This document shows positions 52,571 through 60,382 of a DNA stretch of 64,000 bases, piece by piece (positions within the stretch are counted from its first letter, which is position 1; each line of letters opens with the position of its first letter). A program made the translations under genes and the position numbers. The notes under the pieces are model-generated. The model was not told the DNA's origin. It saw only the letters and a program-made list of their open reading frames with translations, and ran no database searches. The DNA is from Psychrobacter arenosus (GTDB lineage Bacteria > Pseudomonadota > Gammaproteobacteria > Pseudomonadales > Moraxellaceae): contig NZ_LR884459.1 in the NCBI RefSeq assembly GCF_904848165.1, positions 434,001-498,000 of the forward strand, written 5' to 3'.

Positions 52571-53416
52571 TTAAGCGCAGAGCAATTGCCACAATTGTCG
52601 TTTTTGTGCCGGCTCGGCCAGCATCTCTTCTAACAAGGGCGCACGTACCATCTGTTCGTGGTCCAACCCTTCTGGTAGCTCTGTTAAGGCGGCTACTTGG
52701 ATATGCTCGCTACCGCCCAACTTAAAGACAAATCCCGCCAAGCTCGCATTCGCCATATCGAGCGTAGACATCGTTTTGCAAAAAGGGAATGCTAAGGAGT
52801 CACATCGGCTCGATAAGCCTACTTGCATATTTTGCCAAAGCTTTTGCGCCATGGTGTTTAAGGCGGCACTGTCGACTAGCAGCACCCAATTATTATAGCG
52901 GATGCCCTGTAAGGTAAACGGCTCAATGGGTATCTGCGCTTCTTCTTCGTCGGCAAAATCACCGCTAGAATCTACAGGCGCGTTACCAGTACCGGTTGAG
53001 TTATCATCAAAATAACCAAACTGCGCATCAGTAGAATTGCTTTTTGGCGTAATTTCATCCGGCATAGGCGGATAGTCAGCGTCTTCATAGCCCGAATCTG
53101 TATATGCGGAGCCTTCATAACCGTTATCGCTAACCGGTGAGGTAGTGATTGCCGAACTGATTATAGAATCGGTAGGCGAACTGGTAGGAGCTGTATTGTG
53201 GCTTGCACTAGCACTAACGCTGACATTAGCCTTTTCAATGTCGCTAGCCGGGGCTGCTGTCGTAGCTAAACTTACCGGCGCGGCCGTAGTTAACTCAGGC
53301 GCGGCCGCTAATATCTCTTGTAAATCCGCCGTCAATGTCTCACGCCCCACCCAAGGCGTTACCCCCATCAGGGCTAAAATCTGTCGACGTTGGGCTTGGC
53401 GTTGCTGGGTCATCAT
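52571..53416 (-). CDS. holD: Probable divergent DNA polymerase III psi subunit (HolD-like) with low-complexity insert
   Basis: The 281-residue protein has two conserved-looking ends around a disordered middle. The N-terminus RRQILALMGVTPWVGRETL resembles E. coli HolD (RRDWQLQQLGITQW), and the C-terminus with LPEG, APLLEEMLAEPAQKRQLWQL and a final Cys resembles the HolD end (NPTARAALWQQIC). Residues about 40-165 are Ser/Thr/Ala- and Asp/Glu-rich and probably flexible. HolD links the clamp loader to the chi subunit. The frame remains open upstream to a TTG at 53485, but the Met pair at 53411-53416 fits the family start. No rimI, a common neighbour of holD, is adjacent. Identification is by eye only; an unrelated protein remains possible. 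Confidence 0.5.
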   Translation of the reverse strand: MMTQQRQAQRRQILALMGVTPWVGRETLTADLQEILAAAPELTTAAPVSLATTAAPASDIEKANVSVSASASHNTAPTSSPTDSIISSAITTSPVSDNGYEGSAYTDSGYEDADYPPMPDEITPKSNSTDAQFGYFDDNSTGTGNAPVDSSGDFADEEEAQIPIEPFTLQGIRYNNWVLLVDSAALNTMAQKLWQNMQVGLSSRCDSLAFPFCKTMSTLDMANASLAGFVFKLGGSEHIQVAALTELPEGLDHEQMVRAPLLEEMLAEPAQKRQLWQLLCA

Positions 53417-53515
53417 AATAATTAGTGGCTTATTATTGGTATAAAAGAAGATATAACAAAGAAGGTTAAAAACAATAGCTAACAATGTGAATAAAAGGGT
53501 TTATTGCCCAAACTT

Positions 53516-53559
53516 AAAAAGTAAAACGCCTGCATAATTACAGCAGGTATTACTTTTTT
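53516..53559. terminator. Terminator-like hairpin in a divergent gap
   Basis: AAAAAGTAA and TTACTTTTT form the outer stem, CCTGC and GCAGG the inner stem, around ATAATTACA. T tracts flank it on both strands. Because both adjacent protein genes point away from it, it would end a transcript not otherwise seen, for example an unannotated RNA. Confidence 0.6.
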
Positions 53560-53747
53560 AGGGGGTAGTAAGCGTGCCTTTATTAACTGATCGTATGATA
53601 GCACGGAACACCAAATCAGCAGCGCTTTGTATCCTACAATATGACTCATAATCCTAAAAACAACTGCCCACTGTTAAATAAAATTAATAATTATTATGCT
53701 ATTTAATTGCTAATTGATAATAATTTTGTTAAAACTTAGGTCTGCAA

Positions 53748-53829
53748 GTCTTCTGGCTAAGCGTTACTGCGCTTATATTTGCCAGCAAGACAGGCGAATA
53801 ATGCCGATAAAAAGTGGTTTTTTATTCGC
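53748..53829 (+). promoter_or_regulatory. Structured 5' leader of the alpha-carbonic anhydrase gene
   Basis: GTCTTCTGGC (53748-53757) pairs with GCCAGCAAGAC (53781-53791, one bulged C). Inside it TAAGCG (53758-53763) pairs with CGCTTA (53770-53775). A second hairpin follows: GCGAATAA (53794-53801) with TTATTCGC (53822-53829). It ends 34 bp before the ATG. I cannot match it to a known riboswitch class by eye. Confidence 0.55.
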
Positions 53830-53863
53830 GTTATTTTAGCCGCTTATAGGACACTATTTTATT

Positions 53864-54733
53864 ATGAGTCGTCATCGTTTAAGCACTGCCCTAATGTTGT
53901 TAAGTGCCTTCGGTCTAAGTGCTAGCTTTACAGGCTGTAGCAACCATCAAGCCCTCGAAAAAATGCCTACGGTTGCAAGTCCTACAGTAACCAAGTCAGG
54001 GCATGAACCAACCGAGCATAAAGAGTCCAACCATAAAACGAGTAAAGCCCACCCTGCGTGGTCTTATACCGGTGCTACCGGTCCAGAGTTTTGGGGGGAT
54101 TTAGACAATGCTAGCGCGTGTAAAATTGGCCAAGCGCAATCTCCTATTAATATTACTCAAGTGATCGCTAGCGAAGGAACAGCGCCCACTATCAATTATA
54201 GCCAAGCTGCTAATATTAAGGTTAATAATAACGGTCATACCATAGTCTATACCCCGACCACTACGGCCAATGCGATAACGCTAGAGGGTGAGCAATATAC
54301 CCTCAAACAGTTCCATTACCATATCCCTAGCGAGCATCAAATAGCAGGTAAAAACTATCCTGGTGAGTTGCATTTCGTCCATGCTAATGCCAAAGGCAAT
54401 CTTGCGGTTATCGGGGTCATGCTCCAGCCGGGCCAAGCCAATGCGGTATTGCGAATTTTATTAAACGGGACTCAATTAAGCATTGAAAATAACGTAGAAT
54501 TTACCGCGAATAACGTCAATCTAGCCGCGCTGATTCCACAAGCCCCCACCTTTTATCATTACGATGGTTCGCTAACCACCCCGCCTTGCTCTGAGCAAGT
54601 ACAGTGGTATGTGACCAAGCAACCTATCAGTTTGGCCAACGACCAATTTGCTATTATGTATGACTTATATAATGCCAATAACCGTCCAGTGCGCCCGCAA
54701 GGAGAGCGTGTGGTTGAACAATTGGATAATTAG
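53864..54733 (+). CDS. cah: Alpha-class carbonic anhydrase, lipoprotein
   Basis: Interconverts carbon dioxide and bicarbonate, here in the periplasm or at an envelope membrane. The 289-residue protein has a lipobox FTGC (Cys25) instead of a plain signal peptidase I site, then a His/Lys/Thr-rich linker (about 45-62). The catalytic domain has WSYTGATGPEFWGDL, SPINI, the zinc ligands His151 and His153 in QFHYHIPSEH and His170 in ELHFVH, and the conserved GSLTTPPCSEQVQW. A cysteine pair (Cys86 and the PPCSE Cys) probably forms the family's disulfide. It has its own leader with strong hairpins and a terminator. Confidence 0.93.
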   Translation: MSRHRLSTALMLLSAFGLSASFTGCSNHQALEKMPTVASPTVTKSGHEPTEHKESNHKTSKAHPAWSYTGATGPEFWGDLDNASACKIGQAQSPINITQVIASEGTAPTINYSQAANIKVNNNGHTIVYTPTTTANAITLEGEQYTLKQFHYHIPSEHQIAGKNYPGELHFVHANAKGNLAVIGVMLQPGQANAVLRILLNGTQLSIENNVEFTANNVNLAALIPQAPTFYHYDGSLTTPPCSEQVQWYVTKQPISLANDQFAIMYDLYNANNRPVRPQGERVVEQLDN

Positions 54734-54785
54734 TTAGTAGTTTTGAGCCAATAAATTGTTGCGCTAAAACAATCCTCCCTAAACA

Positions 54786-54820
54786 AAAACCCCAAGCCTT
54801 TATTATAAGCTTGGGGTTTT
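54786..54820. terminator. Bidirectional intrinsic terminator
   Basis: AAAAACCCCAAGC and GCTTGGGGTTTT form a strong stem. It lies between convergent carbonic anhydrase and aroC genes. Confidence 0.88.
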
Positions 54821-54860
54821 GTTGTTCTGAGTCCTACGCTAATTGCTTGCTAATAACCCT

Positions 54861-55964
54861 TTAAACAATAGGCGCGACAGGTTGGGTGACATCCGCATTT
54901 TGCCCACGATGACGCAGGTAGTGATCTAATATAACAATAGCCATCATGGCTTCAGCGATTGGGGTCGCACGCACCCCGACACAAGGGTCATGGCGACCTT
55001 TAGTAATCATCTCTAATGGCTCACCCTGGGTATCGATACTGCGGCCTTTGGTGGTAATACTGGCAGTAGGTTTGAGTGCAATACTAGCCGTAATATGCTG
55101 CCCTGAAGAAATACCACCCAAGATGCCACCGGCATGATTGGCGGTAAAACCTTCTGGCGTCAACTCATCGCGTGACAAATGACCAAACTGACCAGCGACC
55201 GCCATGCCATCACCAATTTCAACGCCTTTGACGGCATTGATGCTCATTAAAGCATGAGCAAGGTCAGCATCCAACCGATCAAAGACCGGCTCACCCAAGC
55301 CTACCGGCACGCCAGCAGCTATAATTTGCAGCTTAGCCCCACAGCTGCTGCCTTGACGACGCAGACTGTCGATTAAGGTTTCAAAACGCGGTACCGCCTC
55401 GCTATCGGCGCAGAAAAACGGGTTGCTATTCACATAGTCCCAATCGATTTGGCTAAAGTCTTGCACCTTGGCGTATTCATCGCCAATTTGCGTGACATGA
55501 CCGCGAATTTGCACACCCAAGGTATCGCTTAAGTATTTCTTTGCGATAGCTCCCGCCGCGACTCGCATCGCCGTCTCTCTAGCCGATGAGCGCCCACCAC
55601 CCCGGTAATCGCGGAAGCCATACTTCATACTATAAGTATAGTCCGCATGACCCGGACGGAAGGTATCTTTGATATCGCTATAGTCTTTAGACTTTTGGTT
55701 GGTATTGCGAATCAATAGCCCAATCGAGGTGCCCGTGGTTTTCCCTTCAAACACACCCGAGATAATCTCAACTTCATCGGCTTCACGGCGCTGGGTTGAG
55801 TACTTTGACGTACCTGGCTTACGACGGTCTAAATCAATCTGTAAATCCTCTGCAGACAAGCTTAGACCAGGAGGAATACCATCTACAATAGCCAATAACC
55901 CTGCACCATGCGACTCACCACAGGTCGTGACTCGAAATACCTGCCCAATACTATTGCCTGCCAT
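54861..55964 (-). CDS. aroC: Chorismate synthase AroC
   Basis: Catalyses the last step of the shikimate pathway, EPSP to chorismate, using reduced FMN. The 367-residue protein has the three family signatures: [18 protein letters not shown] near the N-terminus, [20 protein letters not shown] in the middle, and the C-terminal [27 protein letters not shown] lies ahead of the ATG. It lies about 170 bp downstream of prmB on the same strand, an arrangement common in gammaproteobacteria. Confidence 0.97.
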   Translation of the reverse strand: MAGNSIGQVFRVTTCGESHGAGLLAIVDGIPPGLSLSAEDLQIDLDRRKPGTSKYSTQRREADEVEIISGVFEGKTTGTSIGLLIRNTNQKSKDYSDIKDTFRPGHADYTYSMKYGFRDYRGGGRSSARETAMRVAAGAIAKKYLSDTLGVQIRGHVTQIGDEYAKVQDFSQIDWDYVNSNPFFCADSEAVPRFETLIDSLRRQGSSCGAKLQIIAAGVPVGLGEPVFDRLDADLAHALMSINAVKGVEIGDGMAVAGQFGHLSRDELTPEGFTANHAGGILGGISSGQHITASIALKPTASITTKGRSIDTQGEPLEMITKGRHDPCVGVRATPIAEAMMAIVILDHYLRHRGQNADVTQPVAPIV

Positions 55965-56132
55965 ATGTTGCCCTATTTACTTTGCGATACGTGTAACTAG
56001 TGAATGAAAAGATAAAAACGTTTAACGCTCTATGAGACTATAAAAGTCATTAAAGGCTTAATCTAATGCATGCCGCAACCACTTAATAGCAAACACTAGC
56101 GTCAGCCCGCCTTCTAAAGCATTATCTTATTA

Positions 56133-57317
56133 TTAGCTTGGGGTATTCTGTGTCAATGCCATAGCGTATTGGGCAAACTCATCACGATGGTCCATCAACT
56201 CTTCATAAGTGATGGCAAAGATGCCGCGGCCGCCGTTGGCAAAGCGCAACCAATCAAACTGAATCTCAGGATAAGCTTGGTTTAACGCCCACTCACTGTT
56301 GCCCACTTCACAGACTAGCAAGCCATCACGAGTCAGATAGTCCGGTGCTTCATATAGAATACGATGGACTAAATCTAAACCGTCTTGACCTGCCGCTAGG
56401 GCATGATCTGGCTCATAGAGAAACTCTTGGGGCAAATTGGCCATATCTTCAGCATCGACATACGGCGGGTTGGTCACAATCAGCTCGTATTGATTTTCTG
56501 CCGGTATTTTGCTGAATAAATCCGATTCAATCAGATTTACCTGATGGTTGACATTATGATGGTCCACGTTGACCGAGGCGACTTCTAAAGCCGCCTTATC
56601 AATGTCAGCGGCATCCACCGAGGCATCAATAAAGCGCGATGCTAAGGCAATGGCAATACAGCCTGAGCCCGTACACATATCTAAGATACGCTCAGGGTGC
56701 GCCAACTGCTTTAGCTCTAAGCCATGATTAAAGAAAGGCGACGCATCCGCATCCGCTTTAGGGCCCGTTGCGCCTAGTGGCTGAGCACGCTCATCAGCAT
56801 CAAAATACGGGTAAAACTGCTGACGAATCAATTCTGCGATTGGCGAGCGCGGTATTAAGACTCTTTCATCGACATAGAAAGGCAAATCACAGAAATAGGC
56901 CAGATTGATCAGATAGCTAAGCGGCATACGTAAAGTGATGCGCTCTTGCAATAGGGTCAAAACTTCCTGCTTTTCACTGTCCGTCAAGCGGCAATCTAAG
57001 ATTTGCTCATCGGCAGACCAATCTAAAGACAGGGTATGCAACACAATCGCAGACGCTTCAGCAAACTCATCGCTAGTACCTTGCGCCACCACCACATCAT
57101 AACGGCGCAGTTGGGTCACACAGAAACGGATAAAATCACGAATGCTATATAACGACTGGCTAGCTTCTACAAGTTGCGCTTGCAGTACCGCCATATCTTC
57201 GTCTTCAATGAAGCTGGAGGCGCTATCGAGATTATAGCTTTCATAGCTCTCTTGGTTAGCGTCATCATCCTGACTGTTTTGGAAGTCTGCAGCGCTCATG
57301 GTTTCGTGCTCTGACAT
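56133..57317 (-). CDS. prmB: Ribosomal protein L3 glutamine methyltransferase PrmB
   Basis: Methylates a glutamine of ribosomal protein L3 with S-adenosylmethionine. The SAM motif is LDMCTGSGCIAIALA and the catalytic NPPY is in IVTNPPYVDAEDM. LPQEFLYEPDHALAAGQDGL separates PrmB from PrmC. The protein is long for the family (394 versus about 310): it has an acidic N-terminal extension of about 45 residues and an insert around GATGPKADADASPF. AAGGCC precedes the ATG. It is paired with aroC. Its paralogue prmC lies at the left edge of the window. Confidence 0.92.
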   Translation of the reverse strand: MSEHETMSAADFQNSQDDDANQESYESYNLDSASSFIEDEDMAVLQAQLVEASQSLYSIRDFIRFCVTQLRRYDVVVAQGTSDEFAEASAIVLHTLSLDWSADEQILDCRLTDSEKQEVLTLLQERITLRMPLSYLINLAYFCDLPFYVDERVLIPRSPIAELIRQQFYPYFDADERAQPLGATGPKADADASPFFNHGLELKQLAHPERILDMCTGSGCIAIALASRFIDASVDAADIDKAALEVASVNVDHHNVNHQVNLIESDLFSKIPAENQYELIVTNPPYVDAEDMANLPQEFLYEPDHALAAGQDGLDLVHRILYEAPDYLTRDGLLVCEVGNSEWALNQAYPEIQFDWLRFANGGRGIFAITYEELMDHRDEFAQYAMALTQNTPS

Positions 57318-57888
57318 AATGGGCCTTTTTTTACAAAGTAAGAATAGTGATGAAGGATAATCAGATAAGAGGAGTTAAGCAAATAACTAGCAACTCAAAA
57401 CTTATCGGACTAAAAATGGGGTTATAAAGGTTAGGTTTAAAGGGCGGCTTTACACTATGAGCAGCAGAATATTTACTAAATACCAGCATCGAGAGCGGAG
57501 GATAACGTTGCTACAATGTCAACGAGGGCTTTATTTTGGTAAGCAAACCTACTTTGCCTGCTTAAATATTAGGGGTAAATAGGCCATTGGTAGAGCCAGT
57601 CATAAGCGACTTCGCTAACTTATTACCCATAAAACCCAACACGACTAGCGCTCACAAACCCGCTCTTATTCTCGTATAAGCGTGACCACTAGGGCATTAT
57701 AGCTACAAAACCCTTAGCTTGCTAGCAAGTCATCTTAATGAAATCGCTGCTCATCCTAGGGTTATAGCCTACAGTCATCCACGCCTACCTCCACAAATGA
57801 TTCACACAAAAATGTATTGCAAAAGTTTGCGAACCTCACAAATTATGCGCATAATACTGATTACTTTTCAATAACGTGTGACTATATT
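57318..57888. other. Divergent intergenic region prmB/L,D-transpeptidase
   Basis: This 571-bp gap contains promoters for both genes; the one for the transpeptidase is resolved at 57827-57855. No gene, terminator or repeat of note was seen in the remainder. Confidence 0.5.
57827..57855 (+). promoter_or_regulatory. Sigma70-like promoter of the L,D-transpeptidase gene
   Basis: TTGCGA (57827-57832) and CATAAT (57850-57855) are spaced by 17 bp. Transcription would start near 57862, 27 bp before the ATG at 57889. This argues against the in-frame TTG at 57817 as the start. Confidence 0.6.
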
Positions 57889-59343
57889 ATGCGTACACCT
57901 ACTTTATTAGATTTGCCCAATAAATCATCAACTAGATATGTATTGTCTGCTGCCGTTCGCGCAGCGATGTTAAGTTCTGTCTGTTTGTTGGCGGGCGTCA
58001 GTACTGGCGCTATAGCGGCCCCTAATGCCAGTGAGCGCACGCTGCCTGTTCGTAATGTTGACTCAATGCCCAACTTGGCTAAATTGGCCAGTTTAAAAAT
58101 TGATGAAAACCATAGCAACTCTCTAGGCGCTAATACCTCTACTAGCTCAAACATGGATCAAGCTAAGGCTAAGCCTGCCGGCGATCGCATGGGGCAACTT
58201 ATCGAAAACAGAAGCCAGCCTACCGCTGCTGTAGACCCTGATAATATCAGTGCTGCGGAATTGACGCGTCAAGACGAGCTTAAAGATGCTGCCGATGATA
58301 TCGAAGAAGGTCAAGCTGTTGCTTCACCAGATGACACGGGCGCTGCCGATCCTTTCAAGAATACGCAGACCGATAATACCAGTCTAGCTTCTGCAGCTGG
58401 CGATAGCTCTATTAAGAGTATCGAAGATAAAGACGGTAAAAAAATTACTACTCTAGATTTATCCAGCTATGCGCAAACGGTAAACAGCTCTACCTGGTCG
58501 CCTAATATGAAAGTCAACTCTGCGATGACTATCAGAATGCAGGCGTTACTAGATTGGAACCATGCTTCACCCGGTCCAATCGACGGCGGTTGGGGCATGA
58601 ACAGTAAAAAAGCCCTTATTAACTTCCAAAATATGCATGGCTTGCCAGCGACTGGGAAGATGGATAAGAAAACTTGGGATGCCTTGAATAAAAATATTTC
58701 ACCTGACAGACCTGTTTTGGTGACTTACACGCTGACCGAAGAAGATGTGAACTCTACTTTTGCGCCGACTCCTAATGGCTCGGAAGCCAAGTCAAAAGTC
58801 AAAGGCTTGTATTACCAAGATATTAAAGAGATGTTGGGTGAGCGTTTCCATATGGATGTTCGCTATCTCGATAAGTTAAACAAAAATAAGAGCTATAAAG
58901 TTGGCGATAAAATCACTGTCGTTAATACCCGCCCTGAGCTAAAGCAAACTATTACCCGTGTCGTGGCTAATAAAGCGGATAAGACGCTCTATGCTTATAA
59001 TGGTGATAAGTTGGTTGCCACTTACCCAACAACAGTAGGTAGCAGCTCTACCCCATCTCCGCATGGTACTTTCAAGGTCGTCAATAAGGTGAAAATGCCT
59101 TGGTATAAAGCGACGGTAGGCGAGGATAAGGACAAGCAAGTCTTCATGCTACCTCCTGGCCCGAATAACCCAGTAGGTGTCGTATGGATGGGCCTCTCTA
59201 AGCCTTCGTATGGTATCCATGGTTCACCGATGCCAGAAGGGATCAGCCGTCAAGGTTCACACGGTTGTATCCGTCTGACCAACTGGGACGTTTTGGAGGT
59301 TTATGCCAATATCCAGAACGGTGCTACGGTCGAGCTTAAATAG
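57889..59343 (+). CDS. L,D-transpeptidase with peptidoglycan-binding domain
   Basis: YkuD-type enzyme that crosslinks or anchors proteins to peptidoglycan in the periplasm. The 484-residue protein has a long N-terminus ending in a signal peptide (core SSVCLLAGVSTGAIAA), a low-complexity linker (about 50-180), a PG_binding_1 domain (MTIRMQALLDWNHASPGPI to TWDALN), and the YkuD domain with YGIHGSP and the active-site Cys in SHGCIRLTNWDVLEV. The start was chosen from the promoter position and because the earlier TTG would lie upstream of the promoter. A terminator follows. Confidence 0.92.
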   Translation: MRTPTLLDLPNKSSTRYVLSAAVRAAMLSSVCLLAGVSTGAIAAPNASERTLPVRNVDSMPNLAKLASLKIDENHSNSLGANTSTSSNMDQAKAKPAGDRMGQLIENRSQPTAAVDPDNISAAELTRQDELKDAADDIEEGQAVASPDDTGAADPFKNTQTDNTSLASAAGDSSIKSIEDKDGKKITTLDLSSYAQTVNSSTWSPNMKVNSAMTIRMQALLDWNHASPGPIDGGWGMNSKKALINFQNMHGLPATGKMDKKTWDALNKNISPDRPVLVTYTLTEEDVNSTFAPTPNGSEAKSKVKGLYYQDIKEMLGERFHMDVRYLDKLNKNKSYKVGDKITVVNTRPELKQTITRVVANKADKTLYAYNGDKLVATYPTTVGSSSTPSPHGTFKVVNKVKMPWYKATVGEDKDKQVFMLPPGPNNPVGVVWMGLSKPSYGIHGSPMPEGISRQGSHGCIRLTNWDVLEVYANIQNGATVELK

Positions 59344-59401
59344 CCTGAAACTCTAAACTATAGAGATTAGTGAGCTAGAGACTATCTGGCTCACTAAAAC
59401 T

Positions 59402-59440
59402 AAAAAAGCCTCCTACTATATTTATTCAGGAGGCTTTTTT
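59402..59440. terminator. Intrinsic terminator of the L,D-transpeptidase gene
   Basis: AAAAAAGCCTCCT and AGGAGGCTTTTTT form a perfect 13-bp stem with T/A tracts on both sides. Confidence 0.9.
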
Positions 59441-59544
59441 ATGCGCGTGCTTCTAAAGCTAAGTCTTCAAAATCTTACTATTCCTCAAAATCGAGCTAGG
59501 TCGTACAAAAGTATTTATTCACCTAGCTATTGGCTGTATCTGGC

Positions 59545-59612
59545 AAGTGCCTTTATCTTTTAAGTGCCTTTATTTGGTAAGTGCCTTTATCTTTTAAATG
59601 ACTTTATCAGAC
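59545..59612. repeat. 17-bp tandem repeat, four copies
   Basis: Units start at 59545, 59562, 59579 and 59596, each close to AAGTGCCTTTATCTTTT. Copies 1 and 3 are identical, copies 2 and 4 vary at a few bases. It is noncoding and lies between convergent genes. Confidence 0.85.
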
Positions 59613-59682
59613 AAGAGCGTCTTATCAGGGTCTTAGTGCTAAGACCGATCCTAAGCTAATCTCAATTTATTATTGTGCTTAC

Positions 59683-59889
59683 TTATTCGTAAGTTTCTTC
59701 CCCAGTGATACTACCAATCTTTTTAGTGAAGTAGATACCTAATGGGATCGACAATAGCGCACAGGCTACCGCTACAGTAATGATATGTGGGATTTCGTTA
59801 AAGCCGGTGACTAAGGCCACAACAATAACAACACCAGTCAATACAGTTACTGCGATTGAATACATCATGGAGAATAATGGCCAGTTCAT
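59683..59889 (-). CDS. Small membrane protein, unknown function
   Basis: A 68-residue protein with two membrane helices (about 8-28 and 35-55), ending in a hydrophilic FTKKIGSITGEETYE tail. I chose the ATG at 59889, which has AAGG eight bases upstream; a GTG three codons earlier would overlap that site. Small two-helix proteins of this type are common in Moraxellaceae; no function can be assigned. Confidence 0.7.
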   Translation of the reverse strand: MNWPLFSMMYSIAVTVLTGVVIVVALVTGFNEIPHIITVAVACALLSIPLGIYFTKKIGSITGEETYE

Positions 59890-60382
59890 AATTTTCACCT
59901 TATTATCTGTGTGGGTATAGTGTATTTATACACCAATTCCTTATAAAGTGTAAGTATTTAAACTTCCCCATAATTCATTTATTTTGACTGACATTCAAAT
60001 AAAACCTTGTTATAATCAGGGTATAAATATCTCTTAGTATTTTGTTAATAAGTGCTTAATAACCTTAATTATATCTTTATGCGTTTTTTTCTAAACTCAT
60101 ATACCCCTTCTCCTTCTATTCTTGCTGTATTTCTCTGATTCCCCTTTCTTATCTATTAGCTTCTTTTATAGTATTTGCGCCAATATGTCTTTTGTTCGGA
60201 GAGCGATTTTAGAGTAGCTAGATTTGCTTTTATACCGATATGCTCTCAAGTATCTTCCTCACCACTCCAAACCCTTTAGTCACCGGTATAATTTCATTAC
60301 TATTTTAATGAAAACATTCTTCCTATTCGTCCATTTACCAGTACAATAAGTCGACCTTAGCCTAGATAAAAACACCGCTCTC
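59890..60382. other. Divergent intergenic region small membrane protein/DUF389 gene
   Basis: This 493-bp AT-rich gap should contain both promoters. There is no clear ribosome binding site ahead of the ATG at 60383. No ORF or RNA gene is supported. Confidence 0.45.

Larger units (their letters stand above)
53417..53863. other. Divergent intergenic region holD-like/carbonic anhydrase
   Basis: This 447-bp gap separates divergent genes. It contains a terminator-like hairpin (53516-53559) and, nearer to the carbonic anhydrase gene, a structured leader with two hairpins (53748-53829). The AT-rich part at 53680-53735 probably carries the carbonic anhydrase promoter. Confidence 0.5.
59344..59682. 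other. Intergenic region with terminator and 17-bp tandem repeat
   Basis: This 339-bp gap between convergent genes contains the transpeptidase terminator and a 17-bp tandem repeat at 59545-59612. No ORF is supported. Confidence 0.5.
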
